In this document: positions 13,983 through 26,700 of the stretch, piece by piece | How positions within the stretch are numbered: the stretch's first letter is position 1 | Layout: the number at the start of each line of letters is the position of its first letter | From: Utricularia gibba | Lineage: Eukaryota > Streptophyta > Magnoliopsida > Lamiales > Lentibulariaceae | Reading direction: 5' to 3' | DNA: 64,000 nucleotides | Assembly: GCA_002189035.1 (NCBI GenBank) | Contig: NEEC01000010.1 | Span: 806,001 to 870,000 of the forward strand | Translations under genes and position numbers: made by a program | Notes under the pieces: model-generated | Told to the model about the DNA's origin: nothing | Seen by the model: the letters and a program-made list of their open reading frames with translations, nothing else | Databases searched by the model: none

Positions 13983-15008
13983 ATGATAGTAATTCATACC
14001 TCAGGCTTTTCAGCAGGCAATGCGTCATCATCAAGTTCTCTGATCTCTCCTAGAATCAACCTTAGTGCAGAGTTCAGTCGTGCCCTCAATTCAAGGTCTT
14101 TTGGTGAGATTCGAAGAACATTCACTGAGAACTTTTCTTTTGGTGACTTAGAAGCTGGGCAGTTGGATGCCTTGGCCGAATCTCAGCTTCTGAAACCAAG
14201 CCCTGAGTATGTTCAGAAGGCTCTTTTGCTGATTAAGCGTGAATCTCTTGCTCATCTTGTTGCTGAGTTCTTCAATGAAAGCGAGAAGGCGCTACGGTTA
14301 TGTGTAGTTGTGTACGGGAGAGTTCAACAAGCTCGTCAAATTTATCAGCCCATACGTGATGCCCTTCATGACATTCCCCTGGAGTTCAATTGGGATTCTT
14401 GCTCCCTGGCCTCGCCCAAATGCAAGTTTGCGGTCGAATCTTTCCTCCAGTGGGATAAACTGGGGAACCCCTTTTCCTCCATCGATTCAAGTAGATTCGA
14501 TAGCATCTGTGGAAACCTAAAGCGGCTCGGACAGGACCTTGCCCATTCCAAAAGGTCCAAATCGAAGAATCTCTCCGGTGGCTTTCGCCAATGGTACAAT
14601 TGTGTAAGCTCCAGTGTTAACTGCACGTCCCCTATTCCTCTCCGAAGGCTTGCCCGGAGCCGCCCAGACCGGGAACAGGTTAGCCCATCTTGCTCACAGC
14701 TTGCAAAAGCTGCTTCAGAAGGTGCTCTGTTTGTTCATCATCTGAGCACCATTCGTCCCCTGGTATCCCGTCTTCATTCCACTGTCGAAAGCGACAAGGA
14801 TCTCATTCGATACCTTCGAGTCGGGCTGGGCGAGGACATGGACAGGTACGCCATCCACGAGGCACTGAAGCATCTCCAAACAAACCGGCCAGGTTTCGAT
14901 AACTATCTCTTGGAACTTGAGGATCACTTGATGTTGTGCTGTTCAGATGTCAAAAAGGCAAGAGTCCGCCTCTTCCAGGAGATCTGCGGACACTCCAACT
15001 CCATGTAA
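13983..15008 (+). CDS. UPF0496 family protein (At3g19330/BPS1-like)
   Basis: A single open frame of 341 residues. Family hallmarks: an N-terminal NLSAEFSRALNSRSFGEIRR-like helix (about residues 26-45), LVAEFFNESEKALRLCVVVY in the middle, and a C-terminal block QLAKAASEGALFV...LVSRLHSTVESDKDLIRY...LLELEDHLMLCCSDVKKAR, equivalent to the LDELEEHLYLCF region of UPF0496 proteins. Function in this family is unknown; many members carry a hydrophobic, probably membrane-inserting middle segment. Here residues about 200-235 are instead polar and arginine-rich. The next reading frame across 14590-14690 is more hydrophobic and approaches the family pattern, suggesting paired indels or a divergent allele. 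The N-terminus is short for the family, so an upstream exon may exist. Confidence 0.72.
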   Translation: MIVIHTSGFSAGNASSSSSLISPRINLSAEFSRALNSRSFGEIRRTFTENFSFGDLEAGQLDALAESQLLKPSPEYVQKALLLIKRESLAHLVAEFFNESEKALRLCVVVYGRVQQARQIYQPIRDALHDIPLEFNWDSCSLASPKCKFAVESFLQWDKLGNPFSSIDSSRFDSICGNLKRLGQDLAHSKRSKSKNLSGGFRQWYNCVSSSVNCTSPIPLRRLARSRPDREQVSPSCSQLAKAASEGALFVHHLSTIRPLVSRLHSTVESDKDLIRYLRVGLGEDMDRYAIHEALKHLQTNRPGFDNYLLELEDHLMLCCSDVKKARVRLFQEICGHSNSM

Positions 15009-16311
15009 GCCACCACCATGACTCCGATCATCGTCGATTCTTTGAACGAGACTCGGACATCACGTATCGGACACGTTCGCCAGTTGGAAATCGCAACTGT
15101 CAGCCTTTTTTATTTTAGTTTGTAGTATAATTATTGATACTTAAATTGAGGTCACATGCTACGATTTTTGGTTGCATTATTGAACCGGAAGATTCCTTAT
15201 TTTTTGGTGCTACTTGTTCTATTGGGGAATATAAAAATGTTCTGAAATTATTTTCCAGTTTATAATTTTCTTATTCTCATTCTCAATTCTTATTTTAAAT
15301 AATTGCATTGCATAAAAATGACCATCCTGTTTACTCTTCATGCTAATCTCTTGACCAATGTTAGTTTTTTAGGATTTTTAATAGTATAATACAAAAGATT
15401 TATATTTAAATTTACACATATACCACTATTTGATTAATTAGTATATATATATTAGTTTTATATGTCTATATTAATCACATGATCATTTTTTGAATATGTG
15501 TATATTGCGTATCAATGAGATGAAGGGTTAATTATATATATTATTCAAATATTCAAATTATTATTCTAAAACATCAAATATTATATACAATTAAATATAT
15601 ATATACTTATGTTAAGGGTGAAAATCGATATCCGAGATGGGACCAATTTTCTAGTTATAGGTGCAGCCGGAAATGTCGCACCTCGTTGTGTTTTTTTTTT
15701 ATTTGTTCGACTTGATCAACATAAATAAGGGTGAGTGGAGATTTTTACGTGGAAACCGTCGAAGGACGTAAAAACCACAGAGCTATCAAAGCTCGCCAAA
15801 GAAAATATTTACTAGATGGAGGAGGTGAAGAAAGGTACAGGTTGGGGGGAGGGGGGGAGCTTAGGGTCCATCATTTTTTCCGTTATGATTTCTTCTATTT
15901 ATAGAAGATGTCGACTTGACTGAGTCCTGAATTCTACATACGTCGGTTGCTTTCTGCGCTGGCTATGTGATCTCGCTTTTCAGATATCGGCCGCCTGCTC
16001 TGCCGTAATTTGGCTGCTTTTCAGATTGTGATATACGGGCACCGCTGTCAGATTTCTGACACATATCAGTCTGTCGACTAGCATTATCACGTTAGAGGTC
16101 CTTTTGACAGATTTTTAGAATCCAATTATCCTCAGTTGATTTATACCCCATCAACTTAATTACATTATATTTAAATATATTAATATTATACTATAAAACT
16201 ACTATTTGGGTTATAAGATAATAATACAAATAATACGTTTAATAGAATAATTTAATTATTTGTATTTGAAAAAAAAAATTCTTGTGGGACTATAATTGAT
16301 AATGGATGCAT
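15009..16311. other. Intergenic
   Basis: 3' flank of the UPF0496 gene, then AT-rich DNA. A distinct, less AT-rich block at about 15640-16150 includes a G-rich tract (15844-15858). It looks like an inserted repeat, possibly LTR-derived, but no coding motif or matching partner is visible in this window. Confidence 0.4.
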
Positions 16312-16320
16312 TTTATAAAT
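16312..16320 (+). promoter_or_regulatory. Possible TATA box of the S28 peptidase gene
   Basis: TTATAAATA lies 163 bp upstream of the preferred ATG (16483) and 49 bp upstream of the first in-frame ATG (16369). If it sets the transcription start about 30 bp downstream, all three in-frame ATGs (16369, 16441, 16483) would be transcribed. Confidence 0.35.
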
Positions 16321-16482
16321 ATGCTTTAAAATTCAGGAAAAATAATTATTAATCGCGGGAGATACAAAATGACGAAAAAGGAGTGGAATTTATCTGGGAA
16401 GGGAGTGGTCTACGTACTTGAAAATGGCTTCCCCGTAAACATGTCATGTTTGCACTTTCCTAATCATTTCCCATTGCAATCA

Positions 16483-19049
16483 ATGGCGGTTCTCTGCTGC
16501 GTACTTTTGGCTGTATTTTTCTCGTCAGTGGACGCTGCCGTGACCAGAGCTCCGCCAGCTTTTCCGTCGACGTACATCCAACCCGAGGAGGTTCAGATCG
16601 CCGTCGCGGCCAGCGCTTCTTCTCTTTACACGGAGAGGTTCTATGTTCAGATTCTCGACCACTTTGATTACGATCCGCAAAGTTATCAAACTTTCCAACA
16701 GAGATACTTGATCAATGATACCTATTGGGGCGGCGGCTCCACCAATTCGCCGATCTTCGTTTACACCGGAAACGAAGGAAATATCGAGTGGTTTGCACAG
16801 AACACTGGTTTCATGTTCGAAAACGCTCCCAAATTCAAAGCGCTACTCGTGTTCATCGAGGTTTTTATTGAAAAAACAAATCAACTTTTTGGATTCACGC
16901 CGACAGATGACTGATGATTTATGAAATTGCGACTTGCAGCATCGGTTCTACGGCAAATCGATCCCGTTTGGAGGAAACAAACAAGTGGCGTATTCGAATT
17001 CCTCGACGCTTGGGTATCTATCAGCGACGCAGGCATTAGCGGATTACGCGACTCTGATTCTCGATCTCAAGAAAAATCTCAGTGCCGCCGACTCTCCAGT
17101 CATCGTCATAGGTGGATCTTACGGCGGAAGTAAGTGTCTACACCGTCGTTTATACTTTTTCCCGGCGATCCTATTCGACTGGAACTTGGTAAACTAATAC
17201 GATTTTGCAATGGCATCCTTCAGTGCTGGCGACCTGGTTCAGATTGAAGTACCCTAACATCGCCACCGGCGCTTTGTCCTCGTCGGCGCCGATTTTGAAT
17301 TTTGACAACATCACTTCACCTTACAGCTTCCACGATATCGTCACACAAGACTTCCGGGTCAGCCCCTAACTTCAAGAGTAAATTAGTGAAGTAAAATTTG
17401 CAGATTCCATCATTCCTTTTTTTCTTTTTATTTTGTTTAGTTTGGGACTTGGGAGAGAGAACTTTTGTATTTTAAAGTAACACATGATTGTGGAGATCTT
17501 TTACTACCTGATCACCCAGTCTGCAAACCGATCGAAGTGCTTTATGGTTATTTATTTGGAATAAAAAAATAAAGATCTCCAAATCACGAGTGAATTGAAA
17601 ATAATTAACTATGATTCTTTTGGGATTGGGTCGAAATAGTCTTATCGTGTAGCTTTATTTGTGTTGTACTATTTGTTTGTCTTTCCTTTGCCCGCATAAA
17701 ACCATATGAAAGGTGTGTGTTTCGATACTTGTTGGGCAGAGTGAAAGCGAGAGTTGCTACGAAGGGATCAAGAAATCGTGGCAAGAAATTGATGACACAG
17801 CCTCAAAGCCTGGCGGCCTCGAGAATCTCAGAACTGCTTTCAGAGTGTGCAAGTAAGCAAGCCCCCATTTCAGAATGGTGTACGTTTTAAAGTACTCATC
17901 ACTGTAGCATCTCAATCCCGTAGTTTAGATTATTAGATAACGTCGATGTGAGAATGACTTGCATTATGAGCAGGAATTCGACTAGTGCAGCTCCTTGGGT
18001 GACCAATTGGCTCCAAAAGGCATTCATATACACAGCCATGACAGACTATCCAACGCCCTCCAATTTCATGGCCCTCCTCCCTGCATATCCAGTCAAACAG
18101 GTATGATCTTGTGCTTTCACGAACAATGCAGACGAACTTCGGAACGAAGAAAGATATGAGATCCGTCGGTTCCCGTTCAGATGTGCAAGGAAATAGATGA
18201 TCCGACTACAAGGGCCAACATCCTTGAGAAAGTGTACAGAGCAGCTAACATCTACTACAATTATTCAGGCAAGGCTAAGTGCTTCAGCATGGAGGATGAC
18301 TCTGACCCTCACGGGCTCAGCGGCTGGACCTGGCAGGCCTGCACTGAGATAGTTCTTCTTACAGGTTTTTCCTCATTTGAATTAAATTCATTCATCATTT
18401 CTCAAGTGCAAACTGAGACTATGCTGCTAACAGGCGGCAACACTGAGGAGAGCATTTTCCCAGCTTCCAACTATAGCTACAATGACTTAGCGGAGTACTG
18501 CGAGTACAAGTACAGTATCCAGCCCAGGCCTAGTTGGATTGCTACAGAGTTTGGGGGCCGTGTAAGTAAATAAATACTTAATTCGGCTCATACTCACCCC
18601 GCCGATGCTACTGAGTCAATTGAACTTTGGGGGTGCTGCAGAACATATATAGATATCTGAAGCACTTTGGGAGCAACATCATCTTCTTCAATGGGCTAAG
18701 GGACCCATGGAGTGGAGGAGGGTTTGTGTTTGTCTTTTTTTTTTTTTTTTCCTGTCTTCACCGCCCGCACACACACAAAACAGTATGTGCAGGTTTCGAT
18801 GGATTATCAAGGTTTGTCTGTGAGAATCACGGGTTCACTGTACGGTGTCTGTATAGGGTACTGAAGGATATCTCAAGGAGCTTGGTGGCCATAGTTGCTA
18901 AAGAAGGTGCCCACCACGTAGACCTGAGGTACTCTACCAGGGAAGACCCGGAATGGCTTCGCCGAGTGAGGGAACGAGAAGTCAGTACCATTTCAAGGTG
19001 GCTCGCTGAATACTATGCTACATTGCTGGATCCAGAATCCTCTATTTAG
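16483..19049 (+). CDS. Lysosomal Pro-X carboxypeptidase-like serine peptidase (family S28)
   Basis: Nine exons: 16483..16860, 16940..17129, 17224..17357, 17740..17852, 17974..18100, 18181..18364, 18434..18561, 18642..18721, 18857..19049. All are in phase, giving 508 residues. A signal peptide ([18 protein letters not shown]) opens the protein. Catalytic features of S28 peptidases are all visible: GGSYGG with the nucleophile Ser near residue 186, Asp in [10 protein letters not shown] near 439, and His in [10 protein letters not shown] near 465. The [11 protein letters not shown] block is also present. Family role: removal of C-terminal residues after proline in the vacuole or apoplast. I chose the ATG at 16483 because it puts the signal peptide at the very N-terminus; in-frame ATGs at 16369 and 16441 are alternatives. 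The sixth intron (18365-18433) is 69 nt, stop-free and in frame. The gene converges on the RRM gene 143 bp downstream. Confidence 0.92.
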
Positions 19050-19192
19050 AAGCAGACACAGGAGGCCAAACCAAACAGGCATCAACTGAACTAACAACAC
19101 ACACTGCCATGTGAAGATTGAAGGGCAGATGATGAACATGGGCATTCATTCGGTCACCCTCCGATCCCAAACAGTAAGAGAGAAAGAAAGAC

Positions 19193-20000
19193 TCAGTTTT
19201 GTTGGGGTGGCTCGGGAGGGCCTCTTGCTATCGGCATGCTTTCGTATCTGGACGATGATCTTGGCCTCGCGTAATCCACGAAAACAACACGACCATTCAA
19301 TGGCTGCATGTGCACCACGGCATCTCACTTTAGGAGGAACAGAAAAACCATGTGAGAAAAGGCCAACGCACCTTCCCATTCATCCCAGTGATGGCCTTCT
19401 CCGCCTCTTCATCAGATGCGTATGTCACGAATCCGAAGCCCTTCGACCGGTCCGAGACACGGTCCATCACAATGGTAGCTGCCAAGACGAAGGGATTACT
19501 CCATCCAGATCGAGCGATTGGAGAAGGAAATGTGAATGCTGCAGATAGATCTATCATCACACACAAACCTTCAACAACTTGGCCGTACGGTGAAAACGCC
19601 TCAGACAAACCCTCCTCAGTAGTATAGAACGAAAGCCCTGCGGATGATTGGTGAGGATGCGAAGATGGTTTAACCCGAAGGTCTGAAACTACGACCACAG
19701 TAACCCTAGACAATGATCAAATAACTCCACAACAGCCTCAGGAGAGAAACAGAATCACGATTGAAAGGTATCATTCCAGCGTCAGAATACTCAGAAAAAG
19801 ATGAGAGCAGATTTCAACACGAACGCCAAGTTCTAGGGGTATGGTATTAAAACACCAAATTGCAAGCGAATTATTCGAGAGGCACCTCCGACGAAGATCT
19901 TCGAAGCGATTCCTCTGCATGGAATGAGAAATGATGCGATCAACCTCGTCGGTTTAGAGGTTCGAGAGCAGGAACCCGAGATCCTTCCAAGTGCCGACAT
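19193..20000 (-). CDS. Small organellar-type RRM RNA-binding protein (SRBP11-like)
   Basis: Four exons: complement(19193..19303, 19372..19478, 19569..19637, 19886..20000), in phase, 133 residues. One RRM domain with RNP2 (IFVGGL, about 34-39, split by intron 1) and RNP1 (KGFGFVTY, about 74-81), plus the FYTTEEGLSEAFSPYGQVVE and IVMDRVSDRSKGFGF blocks typical of plant small RNA-binding proteins. The C-terminus has PIARGPPEPP, matching the same family. The first about 30 residues are rich in Arg and Ser and lack acidic residues, which suggests a mitochondrial or plastid transit peptide. The likely job is organellar RNA binding or editing support; the target is unknown. The ATG at 20000 starts the transit peptide cleanly. 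Confidence 0.9.
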
Positions 20001-20728
20001 TGTATGTTCTCCACGAGAGAAGGGTGTGATAAACATGCCAGGCTTTTATCATGCCATAGCCCATTGTTGGCCCGATCTGGAATCGTTAAAATGGGCTCAA
20101 ATATTATAACTCAAGCCCATGAGACGCCTGTTTCCTCATATGTCAAGATATTACACGTATTTGGGCTGAGGGGTATATACATACTGATGGACGATGGTGG
20201 ACGCCGGCCGACAAACCCCCTCAGAAAAGAACAGTCCATTTACAGTCCCTGCCGCCGAGAGTACCTATTAATAATTTAATTTTCAACTTTTTATGTTAAT
20301 TATATTTATATAGTCATATTTAAAATTAATATTTCAATTTCTTTTTATCATATGGGTCGTGTGGCTCATTATGTCGGCCCGATGTGAGTTTTGAACATGA
20401 GCCACAACACTGAATTCAGGCGAAGCCTATAAAATGCTCCTGGTTAACCGCAGGCTCAATATCAAAATAATACATCCCCACTTGAATATAACTACTCCCC
20501 GTATTCACCAAAGACTCTGACGACATTTAGGTACATGGTTCTGGGTCAGTTCCTACACAACACAATCCTATGAGTCTAAGCTAAGAATTTTCCCCTATGG
20601 AGGTTCCTTGAGTTAGTTGTCTCCTTGAGTGGCTGGAGCTTTCCTCCCGGGTACATGCGACAAACTTCTTCCGGCGCCTTGCATCTTCACCAACTGCATT
20701 TCGCACCAAGCAGCAGCATTTTGCTTCG
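20001..20728. other. Intergenic: RRM promoter and TAF2 3' UTR
   Basis: Contains the upstream region of the RRM gene and, from about 20440, probable 3' untranslated sequence of TAF2. Nothing else is recognised. Confidence 0.45.
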
Positions 20729-23700
20729 TCATGTATTCCCAATCGTTCGGTTTTTGTACTTGATCTTGATCTTGAGGGATGAGCGAGCGGGGGGCGTGGG
20801 CGCTGCATCTTTGCTATCAGTTCGGTTCCCCAGTGGAGCAACGTTCACTTCAGGTTTTGAAGATGAACTAACACCACCACCACTGGAAGCCTCGGACTTC
20901 CGCTGTGTTTCCATGTTAACAACTCCTTGCCCGACTTCGGAATCCATCCTGGTTACACTAGGTGGAGGAGCAATTGGAGTTTTGGTCTCCAGGTTAACAG
21001 CCACTGGGGTTTTTTCTTGCGTTGCCAATTCAGGTTCAGTTTGCTTGTTCTCAGCCAGGAGTTTCGCCATTTCCTTCTCCAGCCGTTTCTTTTCCTTCTT
21101 TTGTCTCTTGCGTTCCTTTCTGTCAGGGTCATCATGATGACCACTTCTTTTGCTCTTGTGCTCTTTTTTCTTTTCCTTTTCTTTTACTGCTGGTTTTGCC
21201 ACATCATCTTGTGGCTCTGACTTGACTCTGGCACTAGCCTGTGGCTCTGCAGTGGCTTCACGCTCATTGTCGAATTTCATCGTACTGGTGGGTGGCAGGC
21301 CATCTTCAGATGTCATTGGCAAAGAGATTTTGCTGGAATCCGCAGTGCATTGTAGTTCCCTCACAAGCTGTTCATCACCGGAAATCGCAGGTCTAGCACT
21401 GCCAATGCTGGCTGTGACTCGGGAACCAACATCTTGGCAAGAACTGGCGTCTTCAATGTTCTGATTGCTGGTGCTTACAGTCTCGACCAAGTTTCTGTGA
21501 GGAGCATCAATGGAAACAAAACTGCAAGCCCCACGGTCACCATCAATCTGCTCATCTGGATTCAAGATTCTGTCATTTACTGGTCCCTCAGGCGGGATAT
21601 ATACACGAACCTGATTTTCAGCATGGCTGGATGCAACGTGTTGCTTGACTTTTATCCTTAACTTGGGCTTCTTAACTTCAACAACATTTGGAAGTGTCGT
21701 GGGTTCCCTCGGAACATCAGGAATGGTAATACCCAAATGCTCCAGTTCCGTGGCAGGCTCAATCTGTTGATGATCAGTATGAATCATGTCTCCTTTTCTG
21801 AACTCTGCATCAAGATCATTGCGGCCAGCAGAAACAGCGAGTTGGTTAATAGATTGCTGATCTTGGGCAGGCATCATGATCTCAGGCAGATGACTGGGAA
21901 GATGGGATTCTGGTTCAATCCATTCGGCACCAACCTCCATGGGAATATCTGCTATCTGTAGAGCAGATGAAAACATGGATGCATCAGGAGCATGACTTGG
22001 CTCGTCATGCATTTTGAGGGCATCAGTGAGTTCTACAGCCGGACTACTAGGAAGTTCGGTCTGCTCCGGTGTCTTAGATTGCTTGACCAAAGCGGCAAAA
22101 ATGTCTTTAAGCTGAGTGCTGGTTTTTATGTGTCCCATTCTTAACGTCTCATCTCTAGGAACCCTGTAAAGTGTTGGAACCCTGAATGTACCAAATATTA
22201 GTAACAGGCCTATAAAACTCCAAAGAAGTATTCCAGCCAAAAGTCATTGGAAGATGAGCAATAGCGCACCTCTTGGCAAGCACTTGCAAGATGCAGAACA
22301 CATAGTGACGAAGATAAATATTGTTAAACGACAATGGGCTCTCTAACAAGCGCAAGAGAGTAACAAGTGTGGTGCTCTTTATAGTGTTGTCACCATCTGA
22401 TTCATGAGCCATCTGGCATAGGCGAAAGGTGCAATGGCCTAATTTGGTTTGTCCTGTGGAAAAGACAGAGGAGTCAAGAGCGCAATGTAAACTCAGAACA
22501 AAACTACAAAAATCCCTCTGCGAAATATTAAACGAAATGGCTGGTGAGAGGTCTTGGCATGGGAGAAGAAAGGAACCTCGCAAAGAGGTTTCATCACCGA
22601 GGTATCTGAAGAACAATGTTAAAGCAGCATCAATTCCTTTAAAATGAAATTCAAGTTCAAGCAGAGATCTGCTTGCAGCAACTCGAATTTGCCATGTCTT
22701 TGATGCCCTATACGGATTAATCAACAGAAAAATGTTGTCCTGCATATCCCAACACCACATTAGAAATGCAAAACTGCACACTTAAAGAAGACAGGAGAAA
22801 CTTACAAGGGGCAAGAACTCCGAGAGTTTGATAGCTATCTGGGTTAACGATTGAATGCAGCTAACCGTTAGAATTCCATTGTGGCTTGGCATTAAGCTAG
22901 CATTTACAGTATCAGAAAAATGTTAGAAAACCAATTAATGATTCTCCTTACATAAAGTACACCCAACCTTTCAAATTGCAAAAGGCGATCCAGTCGCTTC
23001 AAAAGGGAGGTCAAGTACACGATGGTCTGCATCAAGATCGAGAAACAGTTAAGAGTACGATAGGAGACTGACATGCTAAAATCAGCTCTTGGAAATAAGC
23101 CACATAAAAAGCAGGTAAGAGATAATCGCAACTGCCTACATAAGAAGATGATAAAAGCATGACAGGTACAATAAACAAATCCTTTTCCGATGATCGAAGG
23201 GTAGGTAGTCAATGTAAACCACAAAAGATTATTCCAGGTGATAGACAATGGAGACCAACAGGGGCTTAACATTGATAACCACTTGAAGATTTCCCAAATG
23301 ATAAGCGGCACAACAAGGACAATAATATTTCTATGAAATTCAATCACTTCAGGTGCCTCCAATGCAAACCAGATAATATACCTGCTCTCCAAATTCAAGT
23401 TCACCAACAGACTGGACCAATGACGCAACCCAGAAAACGTCAGAATAAGGATTTCCACTGTTGTCATTGTACTGCAAGAACAGATCATACGAAATACTTC
23501 ACAACACCAAGCTAGCAATACTATTTGCATACATATCAAAGAACACCTTGCAAAGAAGACCAATGTCAGAACTCCATCACCAACTCAAAGGCCAGATTTA
23601 CCAGTAACCCAGTCATTAAGAACAATCAAACAGTAGGAAGAAGAAACTAAAGAAATATGTATACATGTGTACCTTGAGAAGCTGTAGAATAAATTCAACA

Positions 23701-26700
23701 GCTTCTCTGGGACTTCTCTTGTCTGAAGACCTAACCATGGCTATGGCATGTGGAATCGCCTGAAAATGAAAATAAGGAAATAGATCTGATGGAATTCTTT
23801 TAGCAAGGAAAGGGTTCAAGACATGGAGCAACAACGGCTATCATTCATAAACAAAACACGCCAGTACATAATGTGGAGAGAAATGGAACAAGAGCCGAGG
23901 GAAAGACTGAAAACAGAAAAAGAGTGTGCTGCAAAATAAAAAGAGACTAGAAATAGGGCAACTTCAAGTCTACAAGATGATATATCACTTCATACTGCAC
24001 ACCCAAGGTCAATACATTACCTGAAGTACAAAGTACTCCTGGAAATCACTGAATTCATTTGGCCTAATAACACAGAGTCTAAAAATCAATATCGTATATC
24101 CATTTCATGCACATCAGGAAACCAAGTTTTTTGACGCACCTTGGCAGCCCAATCTTTGGATCAAATCTCTTACTCTTATAGAAGTTGATCAGATGGAGTA
24201 GCCCAGACCAATCAGTCTCCTGATAGAGTTAAGAATGAAACAATTGACACACAAAGTCATCATCATTCCATTGCAATATACAGAAGTTTAATCATCCCAC
24301 AGAATTACTTTTGTTGATCTAACCAAAATAGTGTAATTAACATGAAATCACAACATGTCAAGCAAACTCACGCAATAAAGAGAGAACAACAGTTCAGATA
24401 CTTTAATGAAAAAAAATAATAAGAAAAATTCACAAGGAATACAGTGCAATCCTAGCCAACTGACACACAAACATGAATATAACTCATGAAAAAATGACCT
24501 TGGAATGGCAAATTTATATAAGGAAAAGAAAAAAAGATACCTCACAGGCGGTAGTAGCCAATGCATAAGCAGCCTGTATGCGGATCCTCCAAAAAGCCTG
24601 TTAGATTTGAACAGAAACAGTTACATAGAAATCAAAGGGGCCTACACGGGCCAATGCAACAGCAATATACGGTTTAAACTTGACCTTGGAATCATTGAGA
24701 AAATTGCTCAGAGCATTGACAACAGGAAATGAAAATTCAGGAAGTGATATTAAGACAGCTATAGCTTGCGCTTGAGCAACTACATCCTTATCCTTCTCAA
24801 GCTGATTAATCTACAAAAAAACAGCAGCTGTTTAATTAGAAAAAGATGTGAACACTAAAGATAAAAGATGGTATGAGTGCATAAATCCTCCTAGTAGAAT
24901 GAAAAACAAGGTGCCATCCAAAAATACAAATATTAGACTGCTTTCGTTGTCTTATAAGTTCAGATCATGCTGTAAAATGTTATACATGACATTATCTTTT
25001 TGTGAGCCCTCACTCACCCACATCTGCAAAGGTTGGTTTAATTGCACTTCAGCTAGATACTCCATTTCTGGATCTGCGCGGAGCCACAGTAGGGGGGAAT
25101 CAGAACTGCAATATCCAAGCATAAACTTTCTAAGAACTTTTGGACAGCATAAAAGAAAGAGAATGAAAATGACCGAGGAATAGAAGCATGCATACGTTGG
25201 CCGCACGTCTGTTGTCATAACATCAACATTATCATCAGAACCATCAGCCTTTGCTCCTTTTTTTGGTTTCTGCAAGCGCTTTGCTGCAAGTTTTGAATGG
25301 CACTGAATTTCCAGAAGTTGCCATGGTTCACCAGACATTAGCAAGATGGGATGATCATGCATGCCATCAATCTCATGAACACGTATGCTCATCATTCCAG
25401 GCCATCCCATGATACCATCGCGATTTTCAGAATCATGAGTTTTATTGCCAAAACCTGCCCATGATTCAGGTCTGGATGTACAGCCTCGAAGTACAGCAAG
25501 TTCTACCATATTTTTCCTCTTGTTGTAAGAGAATCCCATCCTTAGTAAGAAGATTAAGACGAAGAAAAAATGTCAGCGAAAAAAAAAGTTTATAGTGAGA
25601 CTCAAAGAACATATTCAGTCACAATCATACTTGACAAATGGACAACCACAGAATCCAATCCAGCGAGGGAAAAATTCTTTAAGGAATGGACGTTCAAGAT
25701 TTCCAATTTTATTTGCATAATGCCGAAACTGCATCCAAAATCAATAGAGGAATAAAAAACAAGATCAGTCAAGCTATTGCTTCAAAAGCTTGGGAAAAGA
25801 AAACAAGAATCTTATTGCTCACCTCTTTTGTGCTGAGAGATCTCAAAGAATGGTTGCTATCTCTAGCTCTCATGACAATATTTTGAAGAATCTGCAGAGG
25901 GTCAGCTATCAATAATCTCTAAATTGAGGTATACATCAAAAAGATGTTCTACAGCTGTAGGTAAATGAAAAATAAGCATATATCAAATATATTTTTCGAG
26001 CAAGGACAAAAACACAAGTGACCTGAGTCACAATAATTCAGATCCCTACACAATAAGCTTTCCATAAGATAATTTTCAATAGATGAAAATAAATCATGGG
26101 AGACAAAAAAAGGCATTATCAACTAAGCAGTTAGTGCCGATTTCAGGCAAGGATAACAGCATGCAGTAGAAAAGCACAGCTCTGTCTTGGTATTTTATAA
26201 ATGCATGGAAAACTTGAAGGCCTAGTCATTTTAATAGAGTACTGATATATTTGGTAAAAATAGACCTAAAAACTCAGCTGCTATTTTCTTACCTTACGAA
26301 AGGACTCAGGACCCATCTGTTTTTCAAGCATTTGAAGTACAGCGACCTACAAGCAATCCAAGTGGATAAGTAGTCAGAGGAAGACATCTATGATCTAGCT
26401 TCGTTTAGAAAAGAAAACAGACTCACAGATTTCCATGATCTTATTTTTCCATAAAAGCCAATTGACTGGGTCCCGTAAAGATCCTTGGAGGCATGCACAG
26501 AACTCAAGGCAGTTGCACCGCTGTCATCTACTTGGCAAACAGCACATTTGTACTGCGTGCAAGGCAAAAATATGAGAATAGGGAACAAATGATAACCTAT
26601 TGTAATAACTCTTAAACATAAAATTAAACCTTATATCGCCTGCTGCGTGCTTCATTGTTTCCCAGGAATTTCTTAATAAAGGTATCAGTCATAAACCCAG

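Noticed and set aside
13853-14053. An upstream coding exon (ATG 13853) for the UPF0496 gene
   Set aside because: The donor at 13943 cannot be joined in phase to the main frame with any of the acceptors at 14004-14017.
20625-21464. Several plus-strand frames of 60-170 codons opposite the last TAF2 exon
   Set aside because: They are antisense shadows of a long, family-matched coding exon; their products are low-complexity Phe/Ser-rich.
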